NCBI GenBank assembly: GCA_002082585.1
Contig: CP020563.1
Location: 5,822,001-5,886,000 of the forward strand
Direction: 5' to 3'
DNA: 64,000 nucleotides
Source: Kitasatospora albolonga
Lineage (GTDB): Bacteria > Actinomycetota > Actinomycetes > Streptomycetales > Streptomycetaceae
Shown: positions 34,331 through 44,228 of the stretch, in pieces
Layout: every line of letters begins with the position of its first letter
Position numbering within the stretch: position 1 is the first letter of the stretch
The notes under the pieces: model-generated
The model's database searches: none
Told to the model about the DNA's origin: nothing
What the model saw: only the letters and a program-made list of their open reading frames with translations
Made by a program: the position numbers and the translations under genes

Positions 34331-36037
34331 TCAGGCCGGCGGCGCGTCCTTGCGCAGCCGGAACCAGTAGAAGCCGTGTCCCGCCAGGGTCAGCAGGTAG
34401 GGCCACTGGCCGATGGCCGGAAAGCGCACCCCGCCGATCAGCTCCACCGGATGGCGTCCGGTGAACGACCGCAGGTCCAGCTCGGTCGGCTGGGCGAACC
34501 GCGAGAAGTTGTGCACGCACAGGACGAGGTCGTCCTTGTACTCACGGGTGAACGCCAGCACCGCCGGGTTGGACGAGGGCAGCTCGGTGTACTCGCCCAG
34601 CCCGAAGGCCGGATTCTGCTTGCGGATCTCGATCATCCGGCGGGTCCAGTGCAGCAGCGAGGACGGCGAGGCCATCGACGCCTCCACGTTGGTGACCTGG
34701 TAGCCGTAGACCGGGTCCATGATCGTGGGGAGGTAGAGCCGCCCCGGATCGCTGGAGGAGAAGCCCGCGTTGCGGTCGGGCGTCCACTGCATCGGGGTGC
34801 GTACCGCGTCCCGGTCGCCCAGCCAGATGTTGTCGCCCATCCCGATCTCGTCCCCGTAGTAGAGGATCGGGGAGCCGGGCAGCGACAGCAGCAGCGCGGT
34901 GAACAGCTCGATCTGGTTGCGGTCGTTGTCCAGCAGCGGGGCCAGGCGGCGGCGGATGCCGATGTTGGCGCGCATCCGCGGGTCCTTGGCGTACTCCGCG
35001 TACATGTAGTCGCGCTCTTCGTCCGTGACCATTTCGAGGGTCAGCTCGTCGTGGTTGCGCAGGAAGATGCCCCACTGGCAGTTCTTCGGGATCGCCGGGG
35101 TCTTGGCGAGGATTTCGGAGACCGGGTAGCGGCTCTCGCGGCGCACCGCCATGAAGATGCGCGGCATGACGGGGAAGTGGAACGCCATGTGGCACTCGTC
35201 ACCGCCCGCCTCGTAGTCGCCGAAGTAGTCGACGACGTCCTCGGGCCACTGGTTGGCCTCGGCGAGGAGCACGGTGTCCGGGTAGTTGGCGTCGATCTCC
35301 TTGCGGACCCGCTTGAGGAAGTGGTGGGTCTCGGGGAGGTTCTCGCAGTTGGTGCCCTCGCGCTGGTAGAGGTAGGGCACCGCGTCGACCCGGAAGCCGT
35401 CGATGCCGAGGTCCAGCCAGAACCGCAGGGCCGCGAGGATCTCCTCCTGGACCGCCGGGTTCTCGTAGTTGAGGTCCGGCTGGTGGGAGAAGAAGCGGTG
35501 CCAGTAGTACTGCTTGCGCACCGGGTCGAAGGTCCAGTTCGACGTCTCGGTGTCGACGAAGATGATCCGGGCGTCCTGGAACTGTTTGTCGTCGTCCGCC
35601 CAGACGTAGTAGTCGCCGTACGGCCCGTCCGGGTCGGTGCGGGACTGCTGGAACCACTCGTGCTGGTCGCTCGTGTGGTTCATGACGAAGTCGATGATGA
35701 CGCGCATGCCGCGCTGGTGGGCGGCGTCCACGAACTCGACGAAGTCGGCGAGGTCACCGAACTCCGGCAGGACCGCGGTGTAGTCGGAGACGTCGTAACC
35801 GCCGTCTCGCAGGGGGGACTTGAAGAACGGTGGCAGCCAGAGGCAGTCGACACCGAGCCACTGGAGATAGTCCAGCTTGGCGGTGATGCCCTTGAGGTCG
35901 CCGATTCCGTCGCCGTTGGAGTCCTGGAAGGACCGGACGAGCACCTCGTAGAAGACGGCGCGCTTGAACCAGTCGGGATCACGGTCCTTGGCGGGAGTGT
36001 CCTCGAACGTGTCGTGGACGGGCTCATTGACGATCAT
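34331..36037 (-). CDS. treS: Trehalose synthase (maltose alpha-D-glucosyltransferase)
   Basis: 568 residues, GH13 subfamily 16. [20 protein letters not shown] opens the barrel; catalytic motifs are [12 protein letters not shown] (nucleophile), [12 protein letters not shown] (acid) and [11 protein letters not shown]. It isomerises trehalose and maltose, supplying maltose to Mak. The ATG overlaps the glgE stop (ATGA), so glgE and treS are coupled. No C-terminal maltokinase fusion is present. Confidence 0.97.
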   Translation of the reverse strand: MIVNEPVHDTFEDTPAKDRDPDWFKRAVFYEVLVRSFQDSNGDGIGDLKGITAKLDYLQWLGVDCLWLPPFFKSPLRDGGYDVSDYTAVLPEFGDLADFVEFVDAAHQRGMRVIIDFVMNHTSDQHEWFQQSRTDPDGPYGDYYVWADDDKQFQDARIIFVDTETSNWTFDPVRKQYYWHRFFSHQPDLNYENPAVQEEILAALRFWLDLGIDGFRVDAVPYLYQREGTNCENLPETHHFLKRVRKEIDANYPDTVLLAEANQWPEDVVDYFGDYEAGGDECHMAFHFPVMPRIFMAVRRESRYPVSEILAKTPAIPKNCQWGIFLRNHDELTLEMVTDEERDYMYAEYAKDPRMRANIGIRRRLAPLLDNDRNQIELFTALLLSLPGSPILYYGDEIGMGDNIWLGDRDAVRTPMQWTPDRNAGFSSSDPGRLYLPTIMDPVYGYQVTNVEASMASPSSLLHWTRRMIEIRKQNPAFGLGEYTELPSSNPAVLAFTREYKDDLVLCVHNFSRFAQPTELDLRSFTGRHPVELIGGVRFPAIGQWPYLLTLAGHGFYWFRLRKDAPPA

Positions 36038-38052
36038 GGTGTGGGTGACCCTCCGGTCGGCGGGGACGGTCGCAGGACGGCGATGTGCGCGGGCGTGATG
36101 CCCGGCTCTAGGCGCACATAGAAGGCCCTGCCCCAGTGATAGGTGTCGCCGGTGAGCTGATCGCGCACCGGTACGCGCTCGTGCCCCTGAAGGCCGAGCC
36201 GCTCCATGTCCAACGAGACCGTGGCCTCCTGGGTGTGGTGAGGGTCGAGGTTCACGACCACCAGAACGGTGTTCGAACCCGAGCGCTTGCTGTAGACGAG
36301 CAGCGACTCGTTGTCGACGTGGTGGAAGTGGACGTCACGCAGCTGCCGGAGCGCGGGGTTGTGGCGTCGGATGCGGTTGAGCGAGGTGATCAGGGGGGTC
36401 AGCGTGCGGCCCTCACGCTCGGCCGACTCCCAGTCCCTCGGGCGCAGTTCGTACTTCTCCGAGTGCAGGTACTCCTCACTCCCCGGCTTGGCCGGGGTGT
36501 TCTCGCACAGCTCGAATCCGGCGTACACGCCCCAGCTCGGGGAGAGGGTCGCGGCGAGCACGGCCCGCGCCTCGAAGGCCGGGCGGCCGCCGTCCTGGAG
36601 GTACCCCGGCAGGATGTCCGGGGTGTTCACGAAGAAGTTGGGCCGCATGTACGAGGCGGCCTCGCCCGCCAGCTCCGTGACGTACTCCGTCAGCTCCCGC
36701 TTGGTGTTCCGCCAGGTGAAGTACGTGTACGACTGCTGGAACCCGACCGCGCCCAGGGTGTGCATCATCGCCGGGCGGGTGAACGCCTCCGCCAGGAAGA
36801 TGACATCGGGGTCGGTGCCGTTGATCTCCGTGATGACCTTCTCCCAGAACACCACCGGCTTGGTGTGCGGGTTGTCGACGCGGAAGATACGTACGCCGTG
36901 GTCCATCCAGAAGCGCAGGACCCGTACGGTCTCCGCCACCAGACCGCGCATGTCCTGGTCGAAGGCGATCGGATAGATGTCCTGGTACTTCTTCGGCGGG
37001 TTCTCGGCGTACGCGATCGAGCCGTCGGGGCGGTGGTGGAACCAGTCCGGGTGGTCCTTCACCCACGGGTGGTCCGGCGAGCACTGGAGCGCGAAGTCGA
37101 GCGCGATCTCCATCCGCAGGTTGCGGGCCGTCTCCACGAAGTGGTCGAAGTCCGCCAGCGTCCCCAGCTCCGGGTGGACGGCGTCGTGCCCGCCGTCCGG
37201 CGAGCCGATCGCCCACGGCACGCCCGGATCGTGCTCACCGGCCGTGAGGGTGTTGTTCGGCCCCTTGCGGTGGGTGGTCCCGATCGGGTGGATCGGGGGC
37301 AGGTACACGACATCGAACCCCATGGCGGCGACCGCAGGCAGCCGCTCGGCCGCGGTCCGGAACGTGCCGCTCACCAGCCGGGCCGGTGCGTCCGGCGAGG
37401 TGTCGGCCGGGTCCACCGGTACCCGCTTCGCCCCCTCCGAGCGCGGGAACAGCTCGTACCACGACCCGTACAGCGCCCGCTCGCGCTCCACGCGCACCGC
37501 CAGCGGCTTGGAGCGGGTGACCAGTTCGCGCAGCGGATGCCGGCCGAGGACCGCCTCGGCGGCCGGGGTCCAGGCGGCGGCCAGCCGGGCGGCCGGGGAG
37601 TGCGCGGTGTCCCGCAGCGCGTCCACCGCCGCGAGGACCGCCTCCCGGCCGTTCTTCTTCGGCACGCCCGCGGCGGCCCGCTCCAGCAGGGCCGCGCCCT
37701 CCGCCAGCACCAGATCGGTGTCGATGCCCGCCGGGATCTTGATCGCCGCGTGGTGGCGCCAGGTGGTGACCGGATCGCTCCACGCCTCCACCGTGTACGT
37801 CCAGCGCCCCTCGGCGGTCACCGTCACCTCCGCGCCCCACCGGTCCGTGCCCGGGGCCAGCTCGCGCATCGGGGTCCACGGCCCGACCCGTCCGCTCGGA
37901 TCGCGCAGGACGACATTGGCCGCCACCGCGTCATGGCCTTCGCGGAAGACGGTGGCGGTGACCTCGAAGGTCTCACCGACGACGGCCTTCGCCGCCCGTC
38001 TGCCGCAGTCGACGAGGGGACGGACGTCCAGGACGGGAATACGACCGATCAT
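36034..38052 (-). CDS. glgE: Alpha-1,4-glucan:maltose-1-phosphate maltosyltransferase
   Basis: 672 residues from the ATG at 38052, matching the GlgE family core start ([10 protein letters not shown]); further upstream in-frame ATGs would add an unstructured tail. Domains: N-terminal beta sandwich (1-110), helical insert, GH13_3 barrel with nucleophile Asp393 ([13 protein letters not shown]) and acid Glu422 ([11 protein letters not shown]), then C-terminal sandwich. It extends alpha-glucan with maltose from maltose 1-phosphate. It heads the glgE-treS operon and is divergent from glgP. In Streptomyces this pathway makes storage glucan from trehalose during development. Confidence 0.97.
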   Translation of the reverse strand: MIGRIPVLDVRPLVDCGRRAAKAVVGETFEVTATVFREGHDAVAANVVLRDPSGRVGPWTPMRELAPGTDRWGAEVTVTAEGRWTYTVEAWSDPVTTWRHHAAIKIPAGIDTDLVLAEGAALLERAAAGVPKKNGREAVLAAVDALRDTAHSPAARLAAAWTPAAEAVLGRHPLRELVTRSKPLAVRVERERALYGSWYELFPRSEGAKRVPVDPADTSPDAPARLVSGTFRTAAERLPAVAAMGFDVVYLPPIHPIGTTHRKGPNNTLTAGEHDPGVPWAIGSPDGGHDAVHPELGTLADFDHFVETARNLRMEIALDFALQCSPDHPWVKDHPDWFHHRPDGSIAYAENPPKKYQDIYPIAFDQDMRGLVAETVRVLRFWMDHGVRIFRVDNPHTKPVVFWEKVITEINGTDPDVIFLAEAFTRPAMMHTLGAVGFQQSYTYFTWRNTKRELTEYVTELAGEAASYMRPNFFVNTPDILPGYLQDGGRPAFEARAVLAATLSPSWGVYAGFELCENTPAKPGSEEYLHSEKYELRPRDWESAEREGRTLTPLITSLNRIRRHNPALRQLRDVHFHHVDNESLLVYSKRSGSNTVLVVVNLDPHHTQEATVSLDMERLGLQGHERVPVRDQLTGDTYHWGRAFYVRLEPGITPAHIAVLRPSPPTGGSPTP

Positions 38053-38767
38053 GGAATCACCTGAGGGCTGGAGGAGCTCGGAGTGCACGGGGGACGGCAC
38101 GGACGCGGAGGACCGACCGCGCGTGCCGCGAAGATGGGGATCTGTCCTTTGTAGCTGCTCAGCTGTCGGCTGACGGGCTGTGGGCATGGCCGCTCCTGTC
38201 CGCATTCACTCGAATGGCACTCGAATGGGTGGGTCGCGGGGGTTTCATGCATGTTTCGGGTGCACCGGGAAGGCGTGCGGGCCGGGTCCGGCTGCGTACC
38301 GGGGCGTACGCGGAAAGCCTTCCCCGCGCTCGTTCACGGGAAATCCGGCGCTGTGTTAACTACTCGGTCGTAACCATCCGGTTCGCGCCCCGGCGCGCGC
38401 CCCGGTCCGGTCCGGTCGCGCCCGGCGCGTGCGCCCCGGTGGGCGTACGGGCCGAAGCGCCCTTACAGGTTCCGGATACCCGCTAAGCGGCGCCACACGG
38501 CAGCCTTCCCTGTGACCGGAAGGTCCACAAGGCTGCGTACGGGAAGGAAATCGGCCAAACCCGCAGGTGAAGGGTGGGGTGGGGGAGGGCTGACGGGGCG
38601 TGTGGTGTTCCTGTGGGGCGGCGCGCGCGGGCCGCTTCCGGCCCCGGTGAGCCGTCCGCGCGCCGTGGCCGGGAGCCACGGCCGGCCGCTACCGTCGAGG
38701 GTGACGGAAGGGCGCACACCGTCGTGCGTCCCCTCGGATGCGCAAGTCCCCTGTAAAGGTGGAGTAC
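38053..38767. promoter_or_regulatory. Long glgE/glgP divergent region with tandem and inverted repeats
   Basis: No convincing gene. Two exact tandem copies of CACTCGAATGG (38207-38217, 38218-38228) lie upstream of glgE. An AT-rich patch GTTAACTACT (about 38355-38364) is promoter-like. Nearer glgP a dyad GCAGCCTT/AAGGCTGC (38500-38507, 38529-38536) encloses a second one, TTCC/GGAA (38506-38509, 38518-38521), and may form an mRNA stem or a regulator site. AAAGG (38755-38759) is the glgP ribosome-binding site. Confidence 0.55.
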
Positions 38768-41440
38768 GTGAAGGCCATTCGTCGATTCACCGTGCGTCCT
38801 GTCCTCCCCGAACCCCTCCGACCCCTCCACGACCTCGCGCGCAACCTGCGCTGGTCGTGGCATACCGAGACCCGCGAGCTGTTCCGGTCCGCCGACCCCG
38901 AGGGGTGGCGGCCCGCGGACGCCGACCCCGTACGGCTGCTCGGCTCCCTGACCGCCGGGCGCCTGGCCGAACTGGGCCGGGACGAGGAGTACCTGGGCCG
39001 CCTGGCCGAGGTCTCCGCCGACCTCAAGGAGTATCTGGACGGCCCCCGCTGGTACCAGGAACAGCAGGCGGCCGGTGCGGAACTCCCCTCCGCCATCGCC
39101 TACTTCTCACCCGAGTTCGGCGTCACCGCCGCCCTGCCCCAGTACAGCGGCGGCCTCGGCATCCTGGCCGGTGACCACCTCAAGGCCGCCAGCGACCTGG
39201 GCGTCCCGCTCATCGGCGTCGGCCTGCTCTACCGCCACGGCTACTTCCGCCAGAGCCTCTCCCGCGAGGGCTGGCAGCAGGAGCACTACCCGGTCCTCGA
39301 CCCCAACGAGCTCCCGCTCGACCTGGTCCGCGAGGCCGACGGCACCCCCGCCCGGGTGGTGCTCGCCCTGCCCGGCGGACGCTCCCTGTACGCCTGCATC
39401 TGGCTGGCCCGGGTCGGCCGCGTCCCGCTCCTCCTGCTCGACTCCGACGTCGAGGAGAACGCCCCGGGCGAACGCGATGTCACCGACCGGCTCTACGGCG
39501 GCGGCAGCGACCACCGCCTGCTCCAGGAGATGCTGCTCGGTATCGGCGGGGTGCGCGCCGTACGCACCTGGTGCAGGCTCACCCGGACCCCGGAGCCGGA
39601 GGTCTTCCACACCAACGAGGGCCACGCGGGCTTCCTCGGCCTGGAGCGCATCCGCGAACTGGCCGCCGAAGGGCTCGACTTCGAGGCGGCCCTCGAAGTG
39701 GTCCGGGCCGGGACCGTCTTCACCACCCACACCCCGGTGCCCGCCGGGATAGACCGTTTCGACCGGCAGCTGATCGCCCGCCACTTCGGCGAGGACGGCG
39801 AGCTGCCCGGCGTACCGGTGGAGAAGATCCTGCCGCTGGGCCGCGAGACCTACCCCGGCGGCGAGCCCGAGCTGTTCAACATGGCGGTGATGGGGCTCCG
39901 GCTCGCCCAGCGCGCCAACGGCGTCTCCACCCTCCACGGGGCCGTCAGCCGGGAGATGTTCTCCGGGCTCTGGCCGGGCTTCGACCCCGCCGACGTGCCG
40001 ATCACCTCCATCACCAACGGCGTCCACGCCCCCACCTGGGTCGCCCCCGAGGTCTTCCGCCTCGGCGCCGGACAGGTCGGCACCGGCCGCGCCCACCAGG
40101 TCCTGGCGGGCGGACCGGTGACGGACGGCGGCACCGAGCAGCAGCCCGGCACCCCGCGCCGCTGGGACGCGGTGGGCGGCATCGGCGACCGGGACATCTG
40201 GGAGCTCCGCCGCGAGCTGCGCGGACAGCTGGTCACCGAGGTCCGCCGCCGCCTCTACGCCTCCTGGCGCAGGCGCGGCGCGGGCACCGCCGAACTGGGC
40301 TGGATCGACGACGTCCTCGACCCGGAGATCCTGACCATCGGCTTCGCCCGCCGCGTCCCCTCGTACAAGCGTCTGACGCTCATGCTGCGCGACCGCGACC
40401 GGCTGCGGGAGCTCCTCCTGCACCCGACACACCCGATCCAGATCGTCGTCGCGGGCAAGGCCCACCCCGCCGACGACGGCGGCAAGCGGCTGGTCCAGGA
40501 GCTGGTGCGGTTCGCGGACGACCCGCGCGTACGCCACCGGATCGTCTTCCTGCCGGACTACGGCATGGGCATGGCGCAGAAGCTCTACCCGGGCTGCGAC
40601 GTCTGGCTCAACAACCCGCTGCGCCCGCTGGAGGCGTGCGGCACGAGCGGGATGAAGGCCGCGCTCAACGGCTGCCTCAACCTCTCGGTGCGCGACGGCT
40701 GGTGGGACGAGTGGTTCGAGCCGGACTTCGGCTGGGAGATCCCCACCGCCGACGGCTCGGCGGTCGACGAGGACCGGCGCGACGAGCTGGAGTCGAATGC
40801 CCTGTACGCCCTGATCGAGGACCGGGTCGCCCCGCGCTTCTACGACCGGGGAGCGGAGGGGCTGCCGGACCGGTGGATCGAGATGGTCCGCTCGACCCTG
40901 GTCAACCTGGGGCCGAAGGTGCTCGCGGGGCGGATGGTGCGCGAGTACGTGGAGCGGCTGTACGCCCCTGCCGCGCTCTCCCGGCGGGCGCTCGGCCCGG
41001 CGGTCGCGCGGGACCTCGCGGAGTGGAAGGCGAAGGTCCGGGCGGCGTGGCGGGAAGTCTCCGTCGACCATGTGGAGTCGGTCACCGACACGGTGGCGGG
41101 CGGCTCGGCGGAGCTGGGGGCGACCCTCTCGCTCCGGGTGCGGATCGCGCTCGGCGGGCTGGAGCCGGACGATGTGGAGGTCCAGGTGGTCGCGGGCCGG
41201 GTGGACTCGGCCGACGCCATCGCGGACGCCCAGGTCTTCCCGCTGAAGCCGGCGGGCGGCCAGGACCTGGAGGACCGCTGGCTGTACGAGGGCCCGCTCG
41301 CCCTGGACCGGACGGGACCGTACGGCTACACCGTGCGCGTCCTGCCCTCGCACGAACTGCTGGCCTCCGGCGCCGAGCTGGGCCTGCTCGCGGTGCCGAA
41401 CGAGGCGACGGGCGAGGGCGCGGGCGTGCTGATGCGCTGA
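38768..41440 (+). CDS. glgP: Alpha-glucan (glycogen/maltodextrin) phosphorylase
   Basis: 890 residues from the GTG at 38768, preceded by AAAGG with 8 bp spacing; the ATG at 38738 lacks a site. GT35 family, the actinobacterial type with N-terminal domain RFTVRPVLPEPLRPL and FSPEFG near 113. The PLP-binding region is EACGTSGMKAALNG, in which Lys of SGMKAALNG holds the cofactor. It releases glucose 1-phosphate from alpha-1,4-glucan ends. Divergent from glgE, it supplies the breakdown arm next to the synthesis operon. The C-terminal 150 residues form an extra beta domain common in Streptomyces homologues. Confidence 0.95.
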   Translation: MKAIRRFTVRPVLPEPLRPLHDLARNLRWSWHTETRELFRSADPEGWRPADADPVRLLGSLTAGRLAELGRDEEYLGRLAEVSADLKEYLDGPRWYQEQQAAGAELPSAIAYFSPEFGVTAALPQYSGGLGILAGDHLKAASDLGVPLIGVGLLYRHGYFRQSLSREGWQQEHYPVLDPNELPLDLVREADGTPARVVLALPGGRSLYACIWLARVGRVPLLLLDSDVEENAPGERDVTDRLYGGGSDHRLLQEMLLGIGGVRAVRTWCRLTRTPEPEVFHTNEGHAGFLGLERIRELAAEGLDFEAALEVVRAGTVFTTHTPVPAGIDRFDRQLIARHFGEDGELPGVPVEKILPLGRETYPGGEPELFNMAVMGLRLAQRANGVSTLHGAVSREMFSGLWPGFDPADVPITSITNGVHAPTWVAPEVFRLGAGQVGTGRAHQVLAGGPVTDGGTEQQPGTPRRWDAVGGIGDRDIWELRRELRGQLVTEVRRRLYASWRRRGAGTAELGWIDDVLDPEILTIGFARRVPSYKRLTLMLRDRDRLRELLLHPTHPIQIVVAGKAHPADDGGKRLVQELVRFADDPRVRHRIVFLPDYGMGMAQKLYPGCDVWLNNPLRPLEACGTSGMKAALNGCLNLSVRDGWWDEWFEPDFGWEIPTADGSAVDEDRRDELESNALYALIEDRVAPRFYDRGAEGLPDRWIEMVRSTLVNLGPKVLAGRMVREYVERLYAPAALSRRALGPAVARDLAEWKAKVRAAWREVSVDHVESVTDTVAGGSAELGATLSLRVRIALGGLEPDDVEVQVVAGRVDSADAIADAQVFPLKPAGGQDLEDRWLYEGPLALDRTGPYGYTVRVLPSHELLASGAELGLLAVPNEATGEGAGVLMR

Positions 41441-41463
41441 GCGTGTCCCGTACGGACGGGAGA

Positions 41464-41508
41464 ACGAACGGCCCGGCAGGGGAGCAGAACCCCTGCCGGG
41501 CCGTTCGT
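41464..41508. terminator. Bidirectional terminator between glgP and the metalloprotease gene
   Basis: A perfect 19-bp stem (41464-41482 with 41490-41508) with 7-base loop AGCAGAA, placed between two convergent stop codons. Confidence 0.92.
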
Positions 41509-41539
41509 CTTCATCCGGTGGTGCGGTGATCCCGTGGGG

Positions 41540-43582
41540 TCAGAAGGTGAGCTTGAAGCTGTTGATCCGGCCCGTGTCCGAGCGGTACACGTCCTGGACC
41601 CGCAGCCTCCACTGCCCGTTGGCCACCTTGGACGAGGCGTTGACCGTGTAGGTCGCGATCACGTTGTCCGCAGAGTCCGATGCGGAGGAGTTCTTCAGCC
41701 GGAAGGTGCCGCCGTCCGGGGCCACCAGGTCGATGACCAGGTCACCGCGGTAGGTGTGGCTGATGTTGACGTCCACCTTGAGGGTGCTCGGGGCGTTGCC
41801 CGCGATGCCGGTGACGTTGACCGCGCTGGTGACGGCCGCGCCCGCGTCCGGGATGTTCACCACGGTGTTGTTCTCGAAGACCTTGCCGCCCGGGTCGGGG
41901 TCGCCGCCGCCGGGTCGGGTGCCCACGTTGACGCCGGCCCAGGCGTGCGCCACGGCCGCGTACTCGGGGCTGTTGGCGCCGTACAGCTCACTGGCGACCG
42001 CGAGGGTGCCGGTGCGGGCGCCCGCGTAGTTGGTCGACGAGGTGAACTTGGTGGTGAGCGCCTTGAACCAGATCAGCGACGCCTTGTCCCGGCCGATGCC
42101 GGTGACCGGCAGTCCGTCGGAGGTCGGGGAGTCGTAGCTGACGCCGTTGATCGTCTTGGCGCCGCTGCCCTCGGAGAGCAGGTAGTACCAGTGGTTGGCC
42201 GGGCCCGAGGAGTAGTGGACGTCGACGCTGCCGATGCCCGCGTACCAGTAGTCCTTGGAGCTGCCGTCCCGGCTCGGCTTGTCCATGTAGCGCAGCGGGG
42301 TGCCGTTGCCGCGGATGTCGATCTTCTCGCCGACCAGGTAGTCGCCCGGGTCCTGGGCGTTGTTGGCGTGGAACTCGACGGCGGCGGCGAAGATGTCGGA
42401 CGTCGCCTCGTTGAGACCGCCGGACTCGCCGCTGTAGACGAGGCGTGCGGTGTTCGAGGTGAGGCCGTGGGTCATCTCGTGGGCGGCCACGTCGATCGAG
42501 GTCAGCGGCTTGGCGTTGCCCGCCCCGTCGCCGTACGTCATGCAGAAGCAGCTGTCCTGCCAGAACGCGTTGACGTAGTTGTTGCCGTAGTGGACGCGGG
42601 AGTACGCGCCGACGCCGTCACCGCGGATGCCGTTGCGGCCGTGCACGTTCTTGAAGTAGTCCCAGGTGAGCGCGGCGCCGTAGTGGGCGTCGGCGCCGGC
42701 CGTCTCCAGGTTCTGCGGGGTGCCGTTGCCCCACACGTCCGTGGAGTTGGTGAAGAGCGTGCCGGTGCCGGAGGTGCCCCGGTTGAGGTTGTACGTCTTG
42801 TGGTTGCCGCGCGTGGTGTCGGTCAGGGTGTACGAGGGCGCCGTGCCCAGCGTCACCTGGCCGCTGTACTGGGTGTTGCCGGTCCCGTTGTGGACGGCCT
42901 GCCACTCGTACAGCTTCTCGCCCGTGGCCGCGTCGGTGACGACGTGCAGCTCGTTGGGGGTGCCGTCGTGCTGGAGTCCGCCGACCACCGTCTCGTAGGC
43001 GAGCTTCGGGGAGCCGCTGCCCAGCCAGACCACCTTGCGCGGGGCCTCGCTCGGCTTCGTCGCCTTCGAGCCCTCGGCCTTCGCCGCGCCGAGCGCCTGC
43101 TTCTCGGCGGTGGCCGGGGCCACGTCGGCGGTGAGCCCGACGGCCTTCAGCTGCGCGGTGGTCGCCTTCGACGCCTTGGAGACGCCGAGGGTCTTGCCCG
43201 CCGAGGTCTCCTGGACCACCAGGTCGCCGCCGAGGACGGGGAGCCCGTCCAGGGTGCGCTCGTAGCGGGTGTGCGTGGTGCCGTCCCGGTCCTGGACGAC
43301 ATCGCGGACGACGAGCTTCTCCGTGGCCCCGAGCCCGAGCTCCTTGGCGGTGGCCGCCTTGGTGGCGTCGGCCTCGCGGAGGAGTTCGGCGCGCTGGGCG
43401 GGGGAGAGCTTGGCGGGGAGCGCACCCGGGTCGGCCTTCGTACCGGCGGTGATCCCGCCGGCCGGGGTGACCGAGGTGGGGGTGGCGGTGGCGGAGCCGG
43501 ACTGGAGTCCGACGGCGATCATGGCGGCTGCGGCTATCAGAGCGCCGGTCGCGGTGGCGCGACGGCTGGGCGTGGATCTCAC
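41540..43582 (-). CDS. Secreted M4 neutral metalloprotease with C-terminal P-domain
   Basis: 680 residues from the GTG at 43582, with AAGGAG 7 bp upstream. Signal peptide (1-34), FTP/PepSY-type propeptide (about 55-210), then the thermolysin-like catalytic domain with zinc motif HEMTHGLTSN and third ligand Glu in GGLNEATSDIF, and the active-site SVDVHYSSGPANHW. After residue about 560 a Gly/Asp/Pro linker leads to a proprotein-convertase P-domain (TVVNIPDAGAAVTSAV to the end). It is a secreted endoprotease of the griselysin type, probably activated by removal of the propeptide. Confidence 0.94.
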   Translation of the reverse strand: MRSTPSRRATATGALIAAAAMIAVGLQSGSATATPTSVTPAGGITAGTKADPGALPAKLSPAQRAELLREADATKAATAKELGLGATEKLVVRDVVQDRDGTTHTRYERTLDGLPVLGGDLVVQETSAGKTLGVSKASKATTAQLKAVGLTADVAPATAEKQALGAAKAEGSKATKPSEAPRKVVWLGSGSPKLAYETVVGGLQHDGTPNELHVVTDAATGEKLYEWQAVHNGTGNTQYSGQVTLGTAPSYTLTDTTRGNHKTYNLNRGTSGTGTLFTNSTDVWGNGTPQNLETAGADAHYGAALTWDYFKNVHGRNGIRGDGVGAYSRVHYGNNYVNAFWQDSCFCMTYGDGAGNAKPLTSIDVAAHEMTHGLTSNTARLVYSGESGGLNEATSDIFAAAVEFHANNAQDPGDYLVGEKIDIRGNGTPLRYMDKPSRDGSSKDYWYAGIGSVDVHYSSGPANHWYYLLSEGSGAKTINGVSYDSPTSDGLPVTGIGRDKASLIWFKALTTKFTSSTNYAGARTGTLAVASELYGANSPEYAAVAHAWAGVNVGTRPGGGDPDPGGKVFENNTVVNIPDAGAAVTSAVNVTGIAGNAPSTLKVDVNISHTYRGDLVIDLVAPDGGTFRLKNSSASDSADNVIATYTVNASSKVANGQWRLRVQDVYRSDTGRINSFKLTF

Positions 43583-44228
43583 GCTGGACTCCTTCTGCGA
43601 GGGGGGTTACCGGCGGCGCTGGATGAGCCGTCCGGCTGGTGCAGGCGGTGCGCAGAACGGGGGAAGAGTGTCAGCAGATCCGTATGCGTGTCAGGAGCGC
43701 GTCAAGAACTTGGCCGGAAGTCGTTCGTTGCTGGAAAGGTCATGTTCGTTAAGCGGACGTTTCGCCGATCATTACCGGAATGTTGCCGGGGTGTGCGAAG
43801 GCCCGTATTCACAGGGTGGGCACAGGTTCGGTGCGCCGATGGCACATTCGAACGGCGCGCCCGGGAGCGGTTACGGCCCACCTGGTGAGACAGGGGCGGG
43901 TTCTGGCCAGATCCCGCCAGCGGAACGGGGCGGTGCGGCGGGGTGGGGTGGGGTTCGATGCGGTGAGGTCGGGTGGGGTCCGGTGCGGTGCGGTGGGGTT
44001 CGATCCGGTCCGGTGCGGCGGTGCTCGGGTGTGGCCTTGTCGGTCAAGCCGCGCGGCCTGTGGGTGAGGTCACACGAGTCACTGACTCCCGCGTACAACC
44101 CCGCACCACCCGTAGCGGTCGAACCCATTGGCCTCACCCGTGTCTTCCCCCACCTACGAAACCCGGACGGCCCTCCCAGCCTTCGTGCCGCTCCGGCGGC
44201 ACCCAGACTCTTCCGAGGTCCTCATCTC
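43583..44228. other. Intergenic region with G-rich repeats
   Basis: Between about 43920 and 44030 the plus strand is built of GGTGCGGTGGGG and GGTCCGGTGC variants; GGTGGGGTTCGATNCGGT occurs twice (43947-43964 and 43992-44009, 45 bp apart). The G-run density could allow quadruplex folding. The rest, 43700-43900, is less GC-rich and should hold the protease promoter; GAGG at 44215-44218 serves the next gene. No gene is seen. Confidence 0.55.

Noticed and set aside
36034..38205. 51-residue longer GlgE with upstream ATG
   Set aside because: The extra part is polar and disordered and the ATG at 38052 aligns with the conserved family start; a short tail cannot be fully excluded.
38214..38486. 90-codon plus-strand frame in the glgE/glgP gap
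   Set aside because: No ribosome-binding site, Arg/Ala/Gly-rich with no recognisable fold; region better explained as regulatory.
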